A stretch of DNA of 64,000 nucleotides from Bacteroidales bacterium UBA6851 (GTDB taxonomy: Bacteria; Bacteroidota; Bacteroidia; Bacteroidales; UBA932), in NCBI GenBank assembly GCA_002451795.1, contig DKDJ01000003.1, forward strand, positions 1 through 64,000, in the 5' to 3' direction. Both the position numbers and the translations under genes were made by a program. The notes below the pieces were generated by a model that saw only the letters and a program-made list of their open reading frames with translations, was not told where the DNA came from and searched no databases. Below, piece after piece: positions 7,944 to 16,417 of the stretch; the stretch's first letter is position 1, and every line of letters begins with the position of its first letter.

Positions 7944-10900
7944 CTATCGACCGGTAGAGCCAATCTTCTTGTACTCCACCGGGATAACCTTGATAAACTC
8001 CGCCGCGTGCGCATCCCATTCTGAAAGAAGCCTCTCCGCCAATGGACTCCCAGTGTATTTCAAATGAGCTTTAACCATTGATTTCACTTCCGCACGGTCT
8101 TCATCTGTTTCAAGCAGAGAGAGTTCTACCATATCCATGTTGCAATAATAGTCAAAATCTCCACCAGGATTCCATACATAGGCTATACCGCCGCTCATTC
8201 CCGCCGCAAAGTTGCGTCCCGTCTTTCCGAGCACCACCACACGCCCACCAGTCATATACTCACAGCAGTGGTCCCCCGCACCTTCTACGACAGCTTTCGC
8301 ACCACTATTCCTCACACAGAACCGCTCTCCAACCTGTCCGTTGATATACATCTCTCCGGAGGTCGCACCATATCCGATAGTATTTCCGGCTATGATATTA
8401 TCCTCAGCGTTGAACAGGGCATCCGGGTCAGGCGTCACAATAATTTTCCCTCCAGACAAGCCCTTTCCCAGATAATCATTAGCATCACCCTCAAGTCTAA
8501 ACGTCAGCCCATGGCATAGGAAAGCCCCAAAACTCTGACCGGCAGAACCTCTGAAAGTCAGGGTAATGCAATCCTCCGGAAGACCGACGCCTCCATACAA
8601 TTTGGTAACCGTCCCACTAATAACAGCGCCAACGCTGCGATCCGTATTGACAATCTGCACCCCAAGACTGATTCTCCTCTTCGAGTCTATGGCAGGTCGA
8701 ATCATCTCCATTATCTCAAGATCTTTAGCACACTGCAATGAGGTCCCATGTCCAACCGTACAGATCCTCGCATTGTCTCTAGATCCATCCGGAATATAAA
8801 GGACCCTATCAAGGGACACTTTTCTTGCTTTAGACCCATCATGGAAGTCTCTCTTGTGAAGAAGATCTGCTCGCCCAATCACCTCTTGCAGAGTACTATA
8901 CCCCATAAGTGCAAGAAACTCTCTAAGTTGCCTCGCAATAAATCTGAAATAAGTTTCAAGATGCTCTTTCTTCCCCGCGAACCTTGCTCTAAGTTCTGGA
9001 GCCTGTGTTGCAATGCCCACAGGACAGGTATTTGTATTGCACTTACGGCATACAAGGCACCCGAGCGACACGAGAGAAGCTGTGCCAAAGCCAAATTCCT
9101 CCGCTCCAAGCATAGCCATAAAAAGCACATCTCGGGCAGTTTTCAGCCCGCCATCCACCTGAAGACGGACCTTGCCACGAAGATTATTGACCACGAGGGT
9201 CTGCTGAACCTGTGCAAGTCCCGTCTCGGCCGGACTTCCAGTGTGCTTTACAGAACTTGCCGGGCTTGCTCCGGTTCCACCGTCGCCACCACTGATAAGT
9301 ATCACATCAGCCTTAGCCTTGGCGACGCCAGCGGCTATGGTTCCAACCCCGGACTCTGACACGAGCTTGACGCTAACACGAGCGGAATTGTTGATATTCT
9401 TGAGATCATATATGAGTTGGGCGAGATCCTCGATGGAATAAATGTCATGATGAGGCGGTGGAGATATAAGTGTAATTCCAGGCACTGAATGACGGGTACG
9501 AGCTATCAGCTCGTCAACCTTGAATCCAGGCAACTGCCCGCCTTCCCCAGGCTTGGCTCCCTGAGCCACCTTGATCTGAATTTCGTCCGCATTTACAAGA
9601 TACTCCGCATCCACCCCGAAACGGCCGGATGCTACCTGCTTGACAGCACTACGCTTTGAACTTCCATCCGGAAGAGTGATGTTTCTCTGAGGGTCCTCTC
9701 CACCTTCTCCCGTATTGCTCTGTCCTCCGATAGCATTCATTGCCAGAGCAATGGTCTCATGAGCTTCCTTGCTTATAGCACCAAACGAAATAGCCTCGGT
9801 GACAAAACGCTTCATAAGCGACTCTTCACTTTCCACCTCAGAGATATCTATAGGACCGCGATCACTTTCTATCTCCATGAGATCACGGAGGTACATAGGC
9901 GAAGTGCGATTGGCGCTACTGTCCGAGAACTGTTTGAATGCTTCATAATCACATTCTCGTACTGCCTTTTGCAGAAGGCGCACTCGGGAAGGTTTCCACG
10001 CGTGCGCCTCCCCATCCTTGCGCCACGCATAGAACCCACAGTCCTCAAGAGCACAAGGACTTTGAACGGAAGCACCAGTCTCCACAAAGGCTGACTTATG
10101 GGCCTTGAGCACATCCCCGGCGATATCCTCCACAGTAACACCTCCTATCTGGGACACACCTCCTCCCATGTATTTATCCAAGACTTCCTGACTGACGCCG
10201 AGATTCTCAAAAAGTGCCGCACCTCTATAACTACGTATAGTAGAAATGCCCATTTTAGACAGAATCTTTAGCATCCCCTTGTTTACCGCCTTTATATAAT
10301 GCTCCTCGGCCGAAGGATAGTCAAGTTGAAGAGTCTTTTCCTTAACCAGCGAGTCGAGTATGGCAAATGTCATATACGGGTTGACCGCACTTGCACCATA
10401 GCCCACAAGCAAAGCGACATGCATTACCTCGCACACTTCCGCGGACTCCACTATTATAGCTGTCTGCGAACGCTTACGGTTGTGTATCAAATGATGATGG
10501 ACGGCAGCGGTAGCCAAAAGAGATGGGATCGGAGCATGCCTATCATCCACATTACGATCGCTTATGATTATATAATTGTACCCGGCATCCACCGCCTTAA
10601 TGGCATCCTTGCACAATGAGGAAAGTGCAGACTCAAGAGCGGATGCTCCACCATCCGCTTCGAACAGCATCGGGAGAGTAATAGTCTTGAATCCCTTGTA
10701 TCTCAGATTCTTAAGCGTCTCCAGTTCGGCATTTGAAAGAATAGGCGAAGCGAGTTTGACCACCTTACACAGATCGGCAGACGGCTTGAGAATATCCCCC
10801 TTGACAGCACCGATATAGCTTGTAAGAGACATGACCGTACTCTCTCGTATTGAGTCAATCGGAGGATTCGTTACCTGTGCAAACTTCTGTTTGAAATAGT

Positions 10901-12431
10901 TAAAAAAGCGCTGAGGCTTCTCTGAAAGCACAGCAAGAGGCGTATCGTCACCCATAGCATACAGAGACTCGGCACTATCCCTTGCCATAGGGACAATGAT
11001 ACGGTCAATATCCTCTCGGGTATAATTAAAAGCTTTCAAGAGTCGGCTAAAATCTTTAAGATCATGGTCCACTTTACGACCGGAACGTATATCTTTGAGA
11101 ACTATACGACCGGCATGTAACCAATCTGAATACGGATACGCATCACTGAGTACGGATTTAATCTCATCATCGCGAAGTATTTTACCCTTAAGAGTATCCA
11201 CCATCATTATCTTGCCAGGATGTAGACGTCCTTTAGAATCAATCTCCTGTGCAGGAACGTCACAAACACCTGTCTCCGAGGCCATTACCAGCATACCACC
11301 TTTAGTGACGAAATAGCGGCAAGGTCGGAGCCCGTTGCGGTCGAGCATTCCTCCGGCATAGCGTCCATCGGAGAACAAGATGGTAGCCGGTCCATCCCAC
11401 GGCTCCATGAATATGGAATGATATTCGTAAAAACTCTTCAACTTATGGGACAACGGATTGCCTTCCTTGTAACTTTCCGGCACGAGCATTGACAATGCGT
11501 GCGGAATGGAATAGCCAGCACGAGTAAAGAACTCAAGTACATTGTCAAAGGATGCACTATCGCTCATCCCAGGCTCCACGACAGGGCTTATGTTTTCGGT
11601 CACGCTTCCCAAATGGTCGGTACGCATCAGGCTCTCTCTGGCTTTGATCCAGAGTCTGTTGCCTCTAATAGTATTGATTTCCCCATTATGGCCTATCATC
11701 CTGAAAGGCTGAGCAAGACTCCATGTCGGGAAAGTGTTGGTAGAGAACCTTGAGTGAACCAAGGCTATTGCACTCGTGAAATATCTATCCGTCAGGTCTG
11801 TGAAATAGTGCCGCAGCTGAAGGGATGTCAGCATACCCTTATAGACGATTGTCCGGGTAGACAGACTAGCGAAATAGCAGGACTTCTTGTCTGATATGGA
11901 AGAAGCTGTAACTCTTCTTTCTACCTCCTTACGCACGAGATATAACTTGTTCTCAAGCTCGTCCTGTCGATCACACCCCTCCACAAAAATCTGCTTTATG
12001 TCTGGCTCCGACTCTCGCGCGAGACTCCCGAGTATATCGGAATTGACAGGAACGTCACGCACATGCATTATACTCAGTGAATTGGCACGGACACACTCAT
12101 CGATTATCTCCATGTATGCCGCTGCATCAGCTCTGTCCTTCGGGAAAAATACCATACCCACGCCATACCTGCCCTTCTCCGGGACCGGAATACCATGCAA
12201 AAGGATAAATTCATGTGGAATCTGGACCATAATACCGGCGCCATCACCAGTATTAGGATCTCCTCCCTCGGCACCACGATGGGCCATATTCTCGAGTACG
12301 GACAAACCTTTCTCGATAATGTCATGATATTTTGCTCCATTGATATTAACAACGAGACCTACACCGCACGCATCGTGCTCATACTCGGGAGAATACAGAC
12401 CTTTTTCCTGCAGAGATTCAATAGCATTCAT
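7944..12431 (-). CDS. gltB: Glutamate synthase large subunit
   Basis: This 1495-residue protein has the full length of the GltB alpha subunit. The mature N-terminal nucleophile is Cys22 (HDACGVG), exposed after removal of a short propeptide, followed by the class II glutamine amidotransferase domain. A central domain, the FMN-binding synthase domain (GEGGEDPQRN; HDIYSIEDLAQL; GGDGGTGASP), the 3Fe-4S Cys cluster CRKCNTNTCPVG, and the C-terminal GXGXG beta-helix domain follow. It makes two glutamates from 2-oxoglutarate and glutamine. No gltD (NADPH-oxidising small subunit) is adjacent: the gene stands alone between the tRNA and the esterases, so the electron donor partner lies elsewhere or is ferredoxin. 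Confidence 0.97.
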   Translation of the reverse strand: MNAIESLQEKGLYSPEYEHDACGVGLVVNINGAKYHDIIEKGLSVLENMAHRGAEGGDPNTGDGAGIMVQIPHEFILLHGIPVPEKGRYGVGMVFFPKDRADAAAYMEIIDECVRANSLSIMHVRDVPVNSDILGSLARESEPDIKQIFVEGCDRQDELENKLYLVRKEVERRVTASSISDKKSCYFASLSTRTIVYKGMLTSLQLRHYFTDLTDRYFTSAIALVHSRFSTNTFPTWSLAQPFRMIGHNGEINTIRGNRLWIKARESLMRTDHLGSVTENISPVVEPGMSDSASFDNVLEFFTRAGYSIPHALSMLVPESYKEGNPLSHKLKSFYEYHSIFMEPWDGPATILFSDGRYAGGMLDRNGLRPCRYFVTKGGMLVMASETGVCDVPAQEIDSKGRLHPGKIMMVDTLKGKILRDDEIKSVLSDAYPYSDWLHAGRIVLKDIRSGRKVDHDLKDFSRLLKAFNYTREDIDRIIVPMARDSAESLYAMGDDTPLAVLSEKPQRFFNYFKQKFAQVTNPPIDSIRESTVMSLTSYIGAVKGDILKPSADLCKVVKLASPILSNAELETLKNLRYKGFKTITLPMLFEADGGASALESALSSLCKDAIKAVDAGYNYIIISDRNVDDRHAPIPSLLATAAVHHHLIHNRKRSQTAIIVESAEVCEVMHVALLVGYGASAVNPYMTFAILDSLVKEKTLQLDYPSAEEHYIKAVNKGMLKILSKMGISTIRSYRGAALFENLGVSQEVLDKYMGGGVSQIGGVTVEDIAGDVLKAHKSAFVETGASVQSPCALEDCGFYAWRKDGEAHAWKPSRVRLLQKAVRECDYEAFKQFSDSSANRTSPMYLRDLMEIESDRGPIDISEVESEESLMKRFVTEAISFGAISKEAHETIALAMNAIGGQSNTGEGGEDPQRNITLPDGSSKRSAVKQVASGRFGVDAEYLVNADEIQIKVAQGAKPGEGGQLPGFKVDELIARTRHSVPGITLISPPPHHDIYSIEDLAQLIYDLKNINNSARVSVKLVSESGVGTIAAGVAKAKADVILISGGDGGTGASPASSVKHTGSPAETGLAQVQQTLVVNNLRGKVRLQVDGGLKTARDVLFMAMLGAEEFGFGTASLVSLGCLVCRKCNTNTCPVGIATQAPELRARFAGKKEHLETYFRFIARQLREFLALMGYSTLQEVIGRADLLHKRDFHDGSKARKVSLDRVLYIPDGSRDNARICTVGHGTSLQCAKDLEIMEMIRPAIDSKRRISLGVQIVNTDRSVGAVISGTVTKLYGGVGLPEDCITLTFRGSAGQSFGAFLCHGLTFRLEGDANDYLGKGLSGGKIIVTPDPDALFNAEDNIIAGNTIGYGATSGEMYINGQVGERFCVRNSGAKAVVEGAGDHCCEYMTGGRVVVLGKTGRNFAAGMSGGIAYVWNPGGDFDYYCNMDMVELSLLETDEDRAEVKSMVKAHLKYTGSPLAERLLSEWDAHAAEFIKVIPVEYKKIGSTGR

Positions 12432-12653
12432 ACTTAAAGCAACTCAATAGCCATAAAACAACCTCGCAATATATATATTTTTTAGGAGCAATCATCTTTC
12501 AAAAGCCAAAAATCGACAACAAATATTCACCCAGCAGCCTTTAGCCCCACAGACACGAGCGAAAAATAACAGATATTCTGGAAATAATGACGCTTTTCTA
12601 TGGTAAAATTAAAAAACTGATTAAATTCGCATGTTATTTTATCACAAACCAAT
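12432..12653. other. Divergent intergenic region between gltB and the esterase operon
   Basis: This 222-base AT-rich gap must hold promoters for both gltB (minus) and the first esterase (plus). I find no clean TAnnTTTG element on either strand, no hairpin and no small gene. Confidence 0.5.
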
Positions 12654-13790
12654 ATGAAGAAAACAATCTGTTCAATTCTGGCGGTAACGTGCGTATGCGC
12701 TTCAGCATTCGCCCAGACGCCCTCACCGCTTAATCTTGACGGCAAGTCCTATCCATGTATAAATCCGGACAAGTCAGTTACGTTCAAGTTTACCGCTCCT
12801 GACGCAAGTTCTGTCACAGTTGACTGCGGCAAGAGTTACCAGATGGTAAAGGACGCTAATGGAGTGTGGACTGCAACCACTGATCCAATGATAGAAGGAT
12901 TCCATTATTATTCATATAAAGTGGGAGGGATATCATTTACGGATCCCAACGCATACACATTCTATGGTACCGGGAGAGACTGCAGCGCACTGGAAGTACC
13001 AGAAACCGCAGAAAAAGCAGACTACTACACCCCTAAGAAAGACGTTCCTCAAGGAGCCGTCCGCAGCTTAAGATTCTATTCTAAAGCATGCGGCGAATAT
13101 AGAAGGATGTATGTCTACACGCCAGCCGGATATGACGAGAACCAAAAGCAAAGATATCCGGTACTCTATCTCCAGCACGGAGGCGGCGAAGACGAGAGAG
13201 GGTGGATCTATCAAGGACACGCGGATGTTATTCTTGACAACCTCATCGCAGAGGGCAAAGCAGAGCCAATGATCGTCGTGATGAACAACGGATACGCCAA
13301 GCATCCAGGGAGCACCGATTCATTCGATGCATTTGAAGAGATGATTACAGAAGAGGTAATTCCTCTTGTAGACAAGCGTTTCCGCACCATCGCAGACTGC
13401 GACCATCGCGCTGTCGCCGGGCTCTCGTGGGGCGCTAAACAGGCATACGACCTTGCACTCGGTTATCCTCAGTACTTCTCTTATGTATCCGGCTTCAGCG
13501 GCATCATTGTCATAGGCGAATTCAATCATACCAATCCCGGGTTTGCAGATCCACAGAAGTTCAAAGCCGCCTATAACGGGATTTTCGCCGATGCGGACAA
13601 GTTCAACAGCCACTTCCACTATATGCTTCTGACTTGCGGAGAAGCGGAAGGCACACATATCGCCAAGATGCACGACATCCTCCTTGACGCCGGCATCAAG
13701 AATGACTATTACTGCTCGCCGAAGACGGCACACGAGTGGCTCACATGGCGAAGGAGCCTCAGAGAGTTTGCGATGAAAATTTTCAAATAA
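12654..13790 (+). CDS. Secreted CE1-type esterase (feruloyl/acetyl-xylan esterase-like)
   Basis: This 378-residue protein has a Sec signal peptide with likely cleavage after ASAFA (residue 20). An N-terminal Ig-like domain of the CBM48/E-set type (about residues 25-115) is followed by an alpha/beta-hydrolase of the esterase-D/XynZ group (about 130-378). Ser258 in GLSWG is the candidate nucleophile and His360 in TAHEWLTWR the catalytic His. Family members release ferulic or acetyl groups from xylan. It is the first of two tandem paralogues. The nucleophile elbow differs from its neighbour (GLSWGAKQA against GLSMGGFQA), which suggests different substrates. It should be periplasmic or secreted. 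Confidence 0.85.
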   Translation: MKKTICSILAVTCVCASAFAQTPSPLNLDGKSYPCINPDKSVTFKFTAPDASSVTVDCGKSYQMVKDANGVWTATTDPMIEGFHYYSYKVGGISFTDPNAYTFYGTGRDCSALEVPETAEKADYYTPKKDVPQGAVRSLRFYSKACGEYRRMYVYTPAGYDENQKQRYPVLYLQHGGGEDERGWIYQGHADVILDNLIAEGKAEPMIVVMNNGYAKHPGSTDSFDAFEEMITEEVIPLVDKRFRTIADCDHRAVAGLSWGAKQAYDLALGYPQYFSYVSGFSGIIVIGEFNHTNPGFADPQKFKAAYNGIFADADKFNSHFHYMLLTCGEAEGTHIAKMHDILLDAGIKNDYYCSPKTAHEWLTWRRSLREFAMKIFK

Positions 13791-13793
13791 TCC

Positions 13794-14960
13794 ATGATAC
13801 CCATGAACAAGTACATTTCAATATTAGCAGCAACTGTCGTATCCACAGCATTGCTCGCATCATGCTCACAGAAGAAAACTACCGACCCGAATATCGGCGT
13901 CATCACAGAGCCGACCAGCGCCACCACAAATATTCTCGGCCACGAATACCCTAAAATCAACCCGGATCTAAGCGTCACACACAGAGTGTCTGCGCCTGAA
14001 GCACAGAGCGTGGTTCTAGACATCTGTGATAAAAAGTATCCCATGACAAAAGCCGATGACGGACTTTGGGAAGTCACCACAGATCCAGGACTCGTACCGG
14101 GATTCCACTACTATTTTCTCGTGGTAGACGGTGTTCGCATCTCTGACCCCAACAGCCAGCTCTTCTACGGATGTGGTCTAATGGCTAGCGGAATAGAAAT
14201 ACCTGAAGTGGGCGTAGACTATTACTTACAGAGAGATGTTCCGCGCGGGGAAGTGCGTTTCCAGCGTTACTGGTCAGACCTCACTCAAAGTTGGAGGACA
14301 TGCTATGTTTACACCCCGGCCGAATACGATAGTAAGCCTGACAAACGCTATCCGGTTCTATACCTTCAGCACGGAGCTGGAGAGGACGAGACCGGATGGT
14401 CAAATCAGGGACGTATGGATATCATCATGGACAACCTCATTGCTGACAAGGAAGCCGTTCCTATGATTGTGGTGATGGACCGCGGATATGCCACCCTCGC
14501 AGAACCAGACGAGGCTGCCAATAAAGGCGGAATGTTCAATTTCACGGCTTTCGACCGCGTGATGACACAGGAGATTGTCCCTATGATTGACGCCAAATAC
14601 CGCACCATTGCAGACCGCGACCACCGCGCCATTAGCGGGCTTTCCATGGGAGGATTCCAGGCATGGAACATAGGATTAGCCCACAAAGACATGTTTGCAT
14701 GGGTGGGAGGATTCAGCGGTTCCGGACGCCCTGGCAACCCAGAGAACTTCCCTGCAACCCTCAACGATGAGATGAAACTCCTCTATGTAAGCATTGGAAC
14801 TGACGAGCCAACCAATATGTATTCTGGTATATATGAGTTCCACAAGATGCTTGAGGACAACGGCGTCAAGCATATATACTACGAATCCCCAGGCACATCC
14901 CACGAATGGCTGACATGGAGAAGATCCCTTCACCAATTCGCACCTATGCTTTTTAAATAA
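13794..14960 (+). CDS. Lipid-anchored CE1-type esterase, tandem paralogue
   Basis: This 388-residue protein has the same two-domain plan as its upstream neighbour and is clearly homologous to it (FHYY, RYPVLYLQHG, TIADRDHRAISGLSMGG, HEWLTWRRSL). The candidate nucleophile is Ser284 and the catalytic His is His370. Unlike the first copy it carries a lipobox (LLASC, Cys24), so it should be membrane-anchored, possibly on the cell surface. The gene starts three bases after the upstream stop; the ATG at 13803 (MNKYIS) gives a more typical signal peptide than the one at 13794. The likely role is removal of ester decorations from xylan-type glycans. Confidence 0.85.
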   Translation: MIPMNKYISILAATVVSTALLASCSQKKTTDPNIGVITEPTSATTNILGHEYPKINPDLSVTHRVSAPEAQSVVLDICDKKYPMTKADDGLWEVTTDPGLVPGFHYYFLVVDGVRISDPNSQLFYGCGLMASGIEIPEVGVDYYLQRDVPRGEVRFQRYWSDLTQSWRTCYVYTPAEYDSKPDKRYPVLYLQHGAGEDETGWSNQGRMDIIMDNLIADKEAVPMIVVMDRGYATLAEPDEAANKGGMFNFTAFDRVMTQEIVPMIDAKYRTIADRDHRAISGLSMGGFQAWNIGLAHKDMFAWVGGFSGSGRPGNPENFPATLNDEMKLLYVSIGTDEPTNMYSGIYEFHKMLEDNGVKHIYYESPGTSHEWLTWRRSLHQFAPMLFK

Positions 14961-14981
14961 CATAATTAATATCAATTCGTC

Positions 14982-15620
14982 ATGTCAAGAAAAGCCAACC
15001 ACACCAAGGCCGAAATAGTTGCTGCAGGCCTTCGTGTCATCAGCAAAAACGGAGAATCCGCACTCACGGCAAGAAGCCTTGCTGCTGCTCTGGGATGCTC
15101 GACAAGCCCGATTTTTACAATTTTCAACAGCATTGATGAAGTCAAGGAAGCCATACATCAGGCTGCCCTCGAGTCATTTCGCGAGTACGTAAAAGACTCC
15201 GTGAACTATGTGCTGGCTTTCAAGGAGTACGGCATGCGAATAGTTAAATTCGCAAAACAGGACATCAATATCTTCAAGATGGTTTTCCTCACCAAGGGAG
15301 CCGCAGCTGAAGGAATCAACGAGCAGGTTTCACTATGCCTCCAAGCATTCCAGAAAGACTACAGCCTAACAAAGGAGCAGTCCATGACACTTATACATCA
15401 GGTATGGACGTTCACTTGTGGTCTAGCACTTCTCAACGCTGCTGATGCTGAAGAGTTCACTGACGATAAGATCAGTTCAATGCTAAGTCAACAGTTTCTT
15501 AGCTGTCTCTACTACATCAAGTCTGGGAATAAACTTCCAGAGATAATGCCTCGCAAGCGTGCAGATGGTGAAGAATCCCTCACCCTCCCTGTGCCTTTCG
15601 CAGGTCCACGTGAGTCATAA
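14982..15620 (+). CDS. TetR/AcrR-family transcriptional regulator
   Basis: This 212-residue protein has an N-terminal helix-turn-helix (about residues 10-55; LTARSLAAALGCSTSPIF) of the TetR type and an all-helical ligand-binding C-terminal domain. It lies 21 bases after the second esterase on the same strand and ahead of a terminator, so it probably belongs to the esterase transcript and may control it. The ligand is unknown; an aromatic acid released by the esterases is a possibility only. Confidence 0.8.
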   Translation: MSRKANHTKAEIVAAGLRVISKNGESALTARSLAAALGCSTSPIFTIFNSIDEVKEAIHQAALESFREYVKDSVNYVLAFKEYGMRIVKFAKQDINIFKMVFLTKGAAAEGINEQVSLCLQAFQKDYSLTKEQSMTLIHQVWTFTCGLALLNAADAEEFTDDKISSMLSQQFLSCLYYIKSGNKLPEIMPRKRADGEESLTLPVPFAGPRES

Positions 15621-15639
15621 GTCATACAAATACAAAATA

Positions 15640-15681
15640 GGAGGTCGGCTAAAACTACCTTTAGCCGACCTCCGTTTATTT
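15640..15681. terminator. Terminator between tetR and hsp20 (possibly bidirectional)
   Basis: A perfect 14-base stem (GGAGGTCGGCTAAA at 15640-15653 with TTTAGCCGACCTCC at 15660-15673) has a six-base loop, followed by GTTTATTT on the plus strand. It separates two convergent genes. Confidence 0.85.
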
Positions 15682-15729
15682 CTAAAGAAACCGTCGCCTT
15701 CTTTCAAAAGCTACTTCGCTTTCCTAAGA

Positions 15730-16215
15730 TTACTTAATCTCGATGCGACGCTGAGCAGGGACCTTCTCTTGTTCTAAGCGCTTAGGCAGAGTGATATCAA
15801 GCACACCATTCACCATTTCAGCACTGATGGCATCAAGGTCGATATTGTCAGGAAGAGTGAAACTCTGATGATATGAGGTGTATGAGAATTCCTTACGCAG
15901 GTAGTTCACTTTCCTACATCTACCATCATGACATTCCTTATCCTCCTTGCAATCCTTGCCATTGTCTTTACATTCCTTGTTGGACTTCTTTTCGAGCGCG
16001 ATAACAAGCTCGTTATCATTGTCGATGCTAACTGTGAAATCATCCTTGGTCATACCAGGAGCAGCCACCTCTATCTCAAAATCCTTCTCAGTCTCCTTGA
16101 TGTTTACTGCTGGTGAAGCAAACTGCTTTGCTGGCATCACTGCAAAATCACCATCAAACAAATCATTAAAAATACTTGGCAACCATGCCTGATTTCTGTT
16201 TACTACTGGTAACAT
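15730..16215 (-). CDS. Small heat-shock protein Hsp20 with a Cys-rich insert
   Basis: This is an alpha-crystallin-domain chaperone that binds unfolding proteins without ATP. The domain runs from FASPAVNIKETEKDFEIEVAAPG-type sequence (quoted in part: EIEVAAPGMTKDDF) to GVLDITLPKR. Between the two halves there is a charged insert with four cysteines (ECKDNGKDCKEDKECHDGRC), which I do not expect in ordinary Bacteroidales Hsp20 proteins. I place the start at the ATG at 16215 (161 residues), because the upstream in-frame ATG at 16230 overlaps a GGAGGA ribosome-binding sequence ideally spaced for 16215. Confidence 0.9.
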   Translation of the reverse strand: MLPVVNRNQAWLPSIFNDLFDGDFAVMPAKQFASPAVNIKETEKDFEIEVAAPGMTKDDFTVSIDNDNELVIALEKKSNKECKDNGKDCKEDKECHDGRCRKVNYLRKEFSYTSYHQSFTLPDNIDLDAISAEMVNGVLDITLPKRLEQEKVPAQRRIEIK

Positions 16216-16230
16216 AATATAATCCTCCAT

Positions 16231-16417
16231 TTTAAATTCAATTTATTATCTGCCGCACTTGCGAGCCTCATAGCTCTTCGGCGCAACGACTTACTTAACT
16301 TCAAATGGTGGGCCAGCAATTAAATCAAGGCTCCTACTGACAATTTATCATAATTCTAAATGCAAATAACTGAAAATCAGGACATTTTGGCAGACAATGC
16401 GACATTTTGACAAAGTT
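16231..16417. other. Upstream region of hsp20
   Basis: This 187-base region between hsp20 and the fusion gene holds a short direct repeat near its far end (16381-16412). I see no -7 element of good quality and no small gene. Confidence 0.5.
16381..16412. repeat. Paired 12-base direct repeat upstream of hsp20
   Basis: GACATTTTGGCA (16381-16392) and GACATTTTGACA (16401-16412) match at 11 of 12 positions and are exactly 20 bases apart, close to two helical turns. They lie about 170 bases upstream of the hsp20 start and could be paired operator half-sites. Confidence 0.35.

Noticed and set aside
16381..16412. Sigma-54 promoter in the TTGGCAGACAATGCG stretch
   Set aside because: The GG and GC elements are separated by eight bases, not ten.
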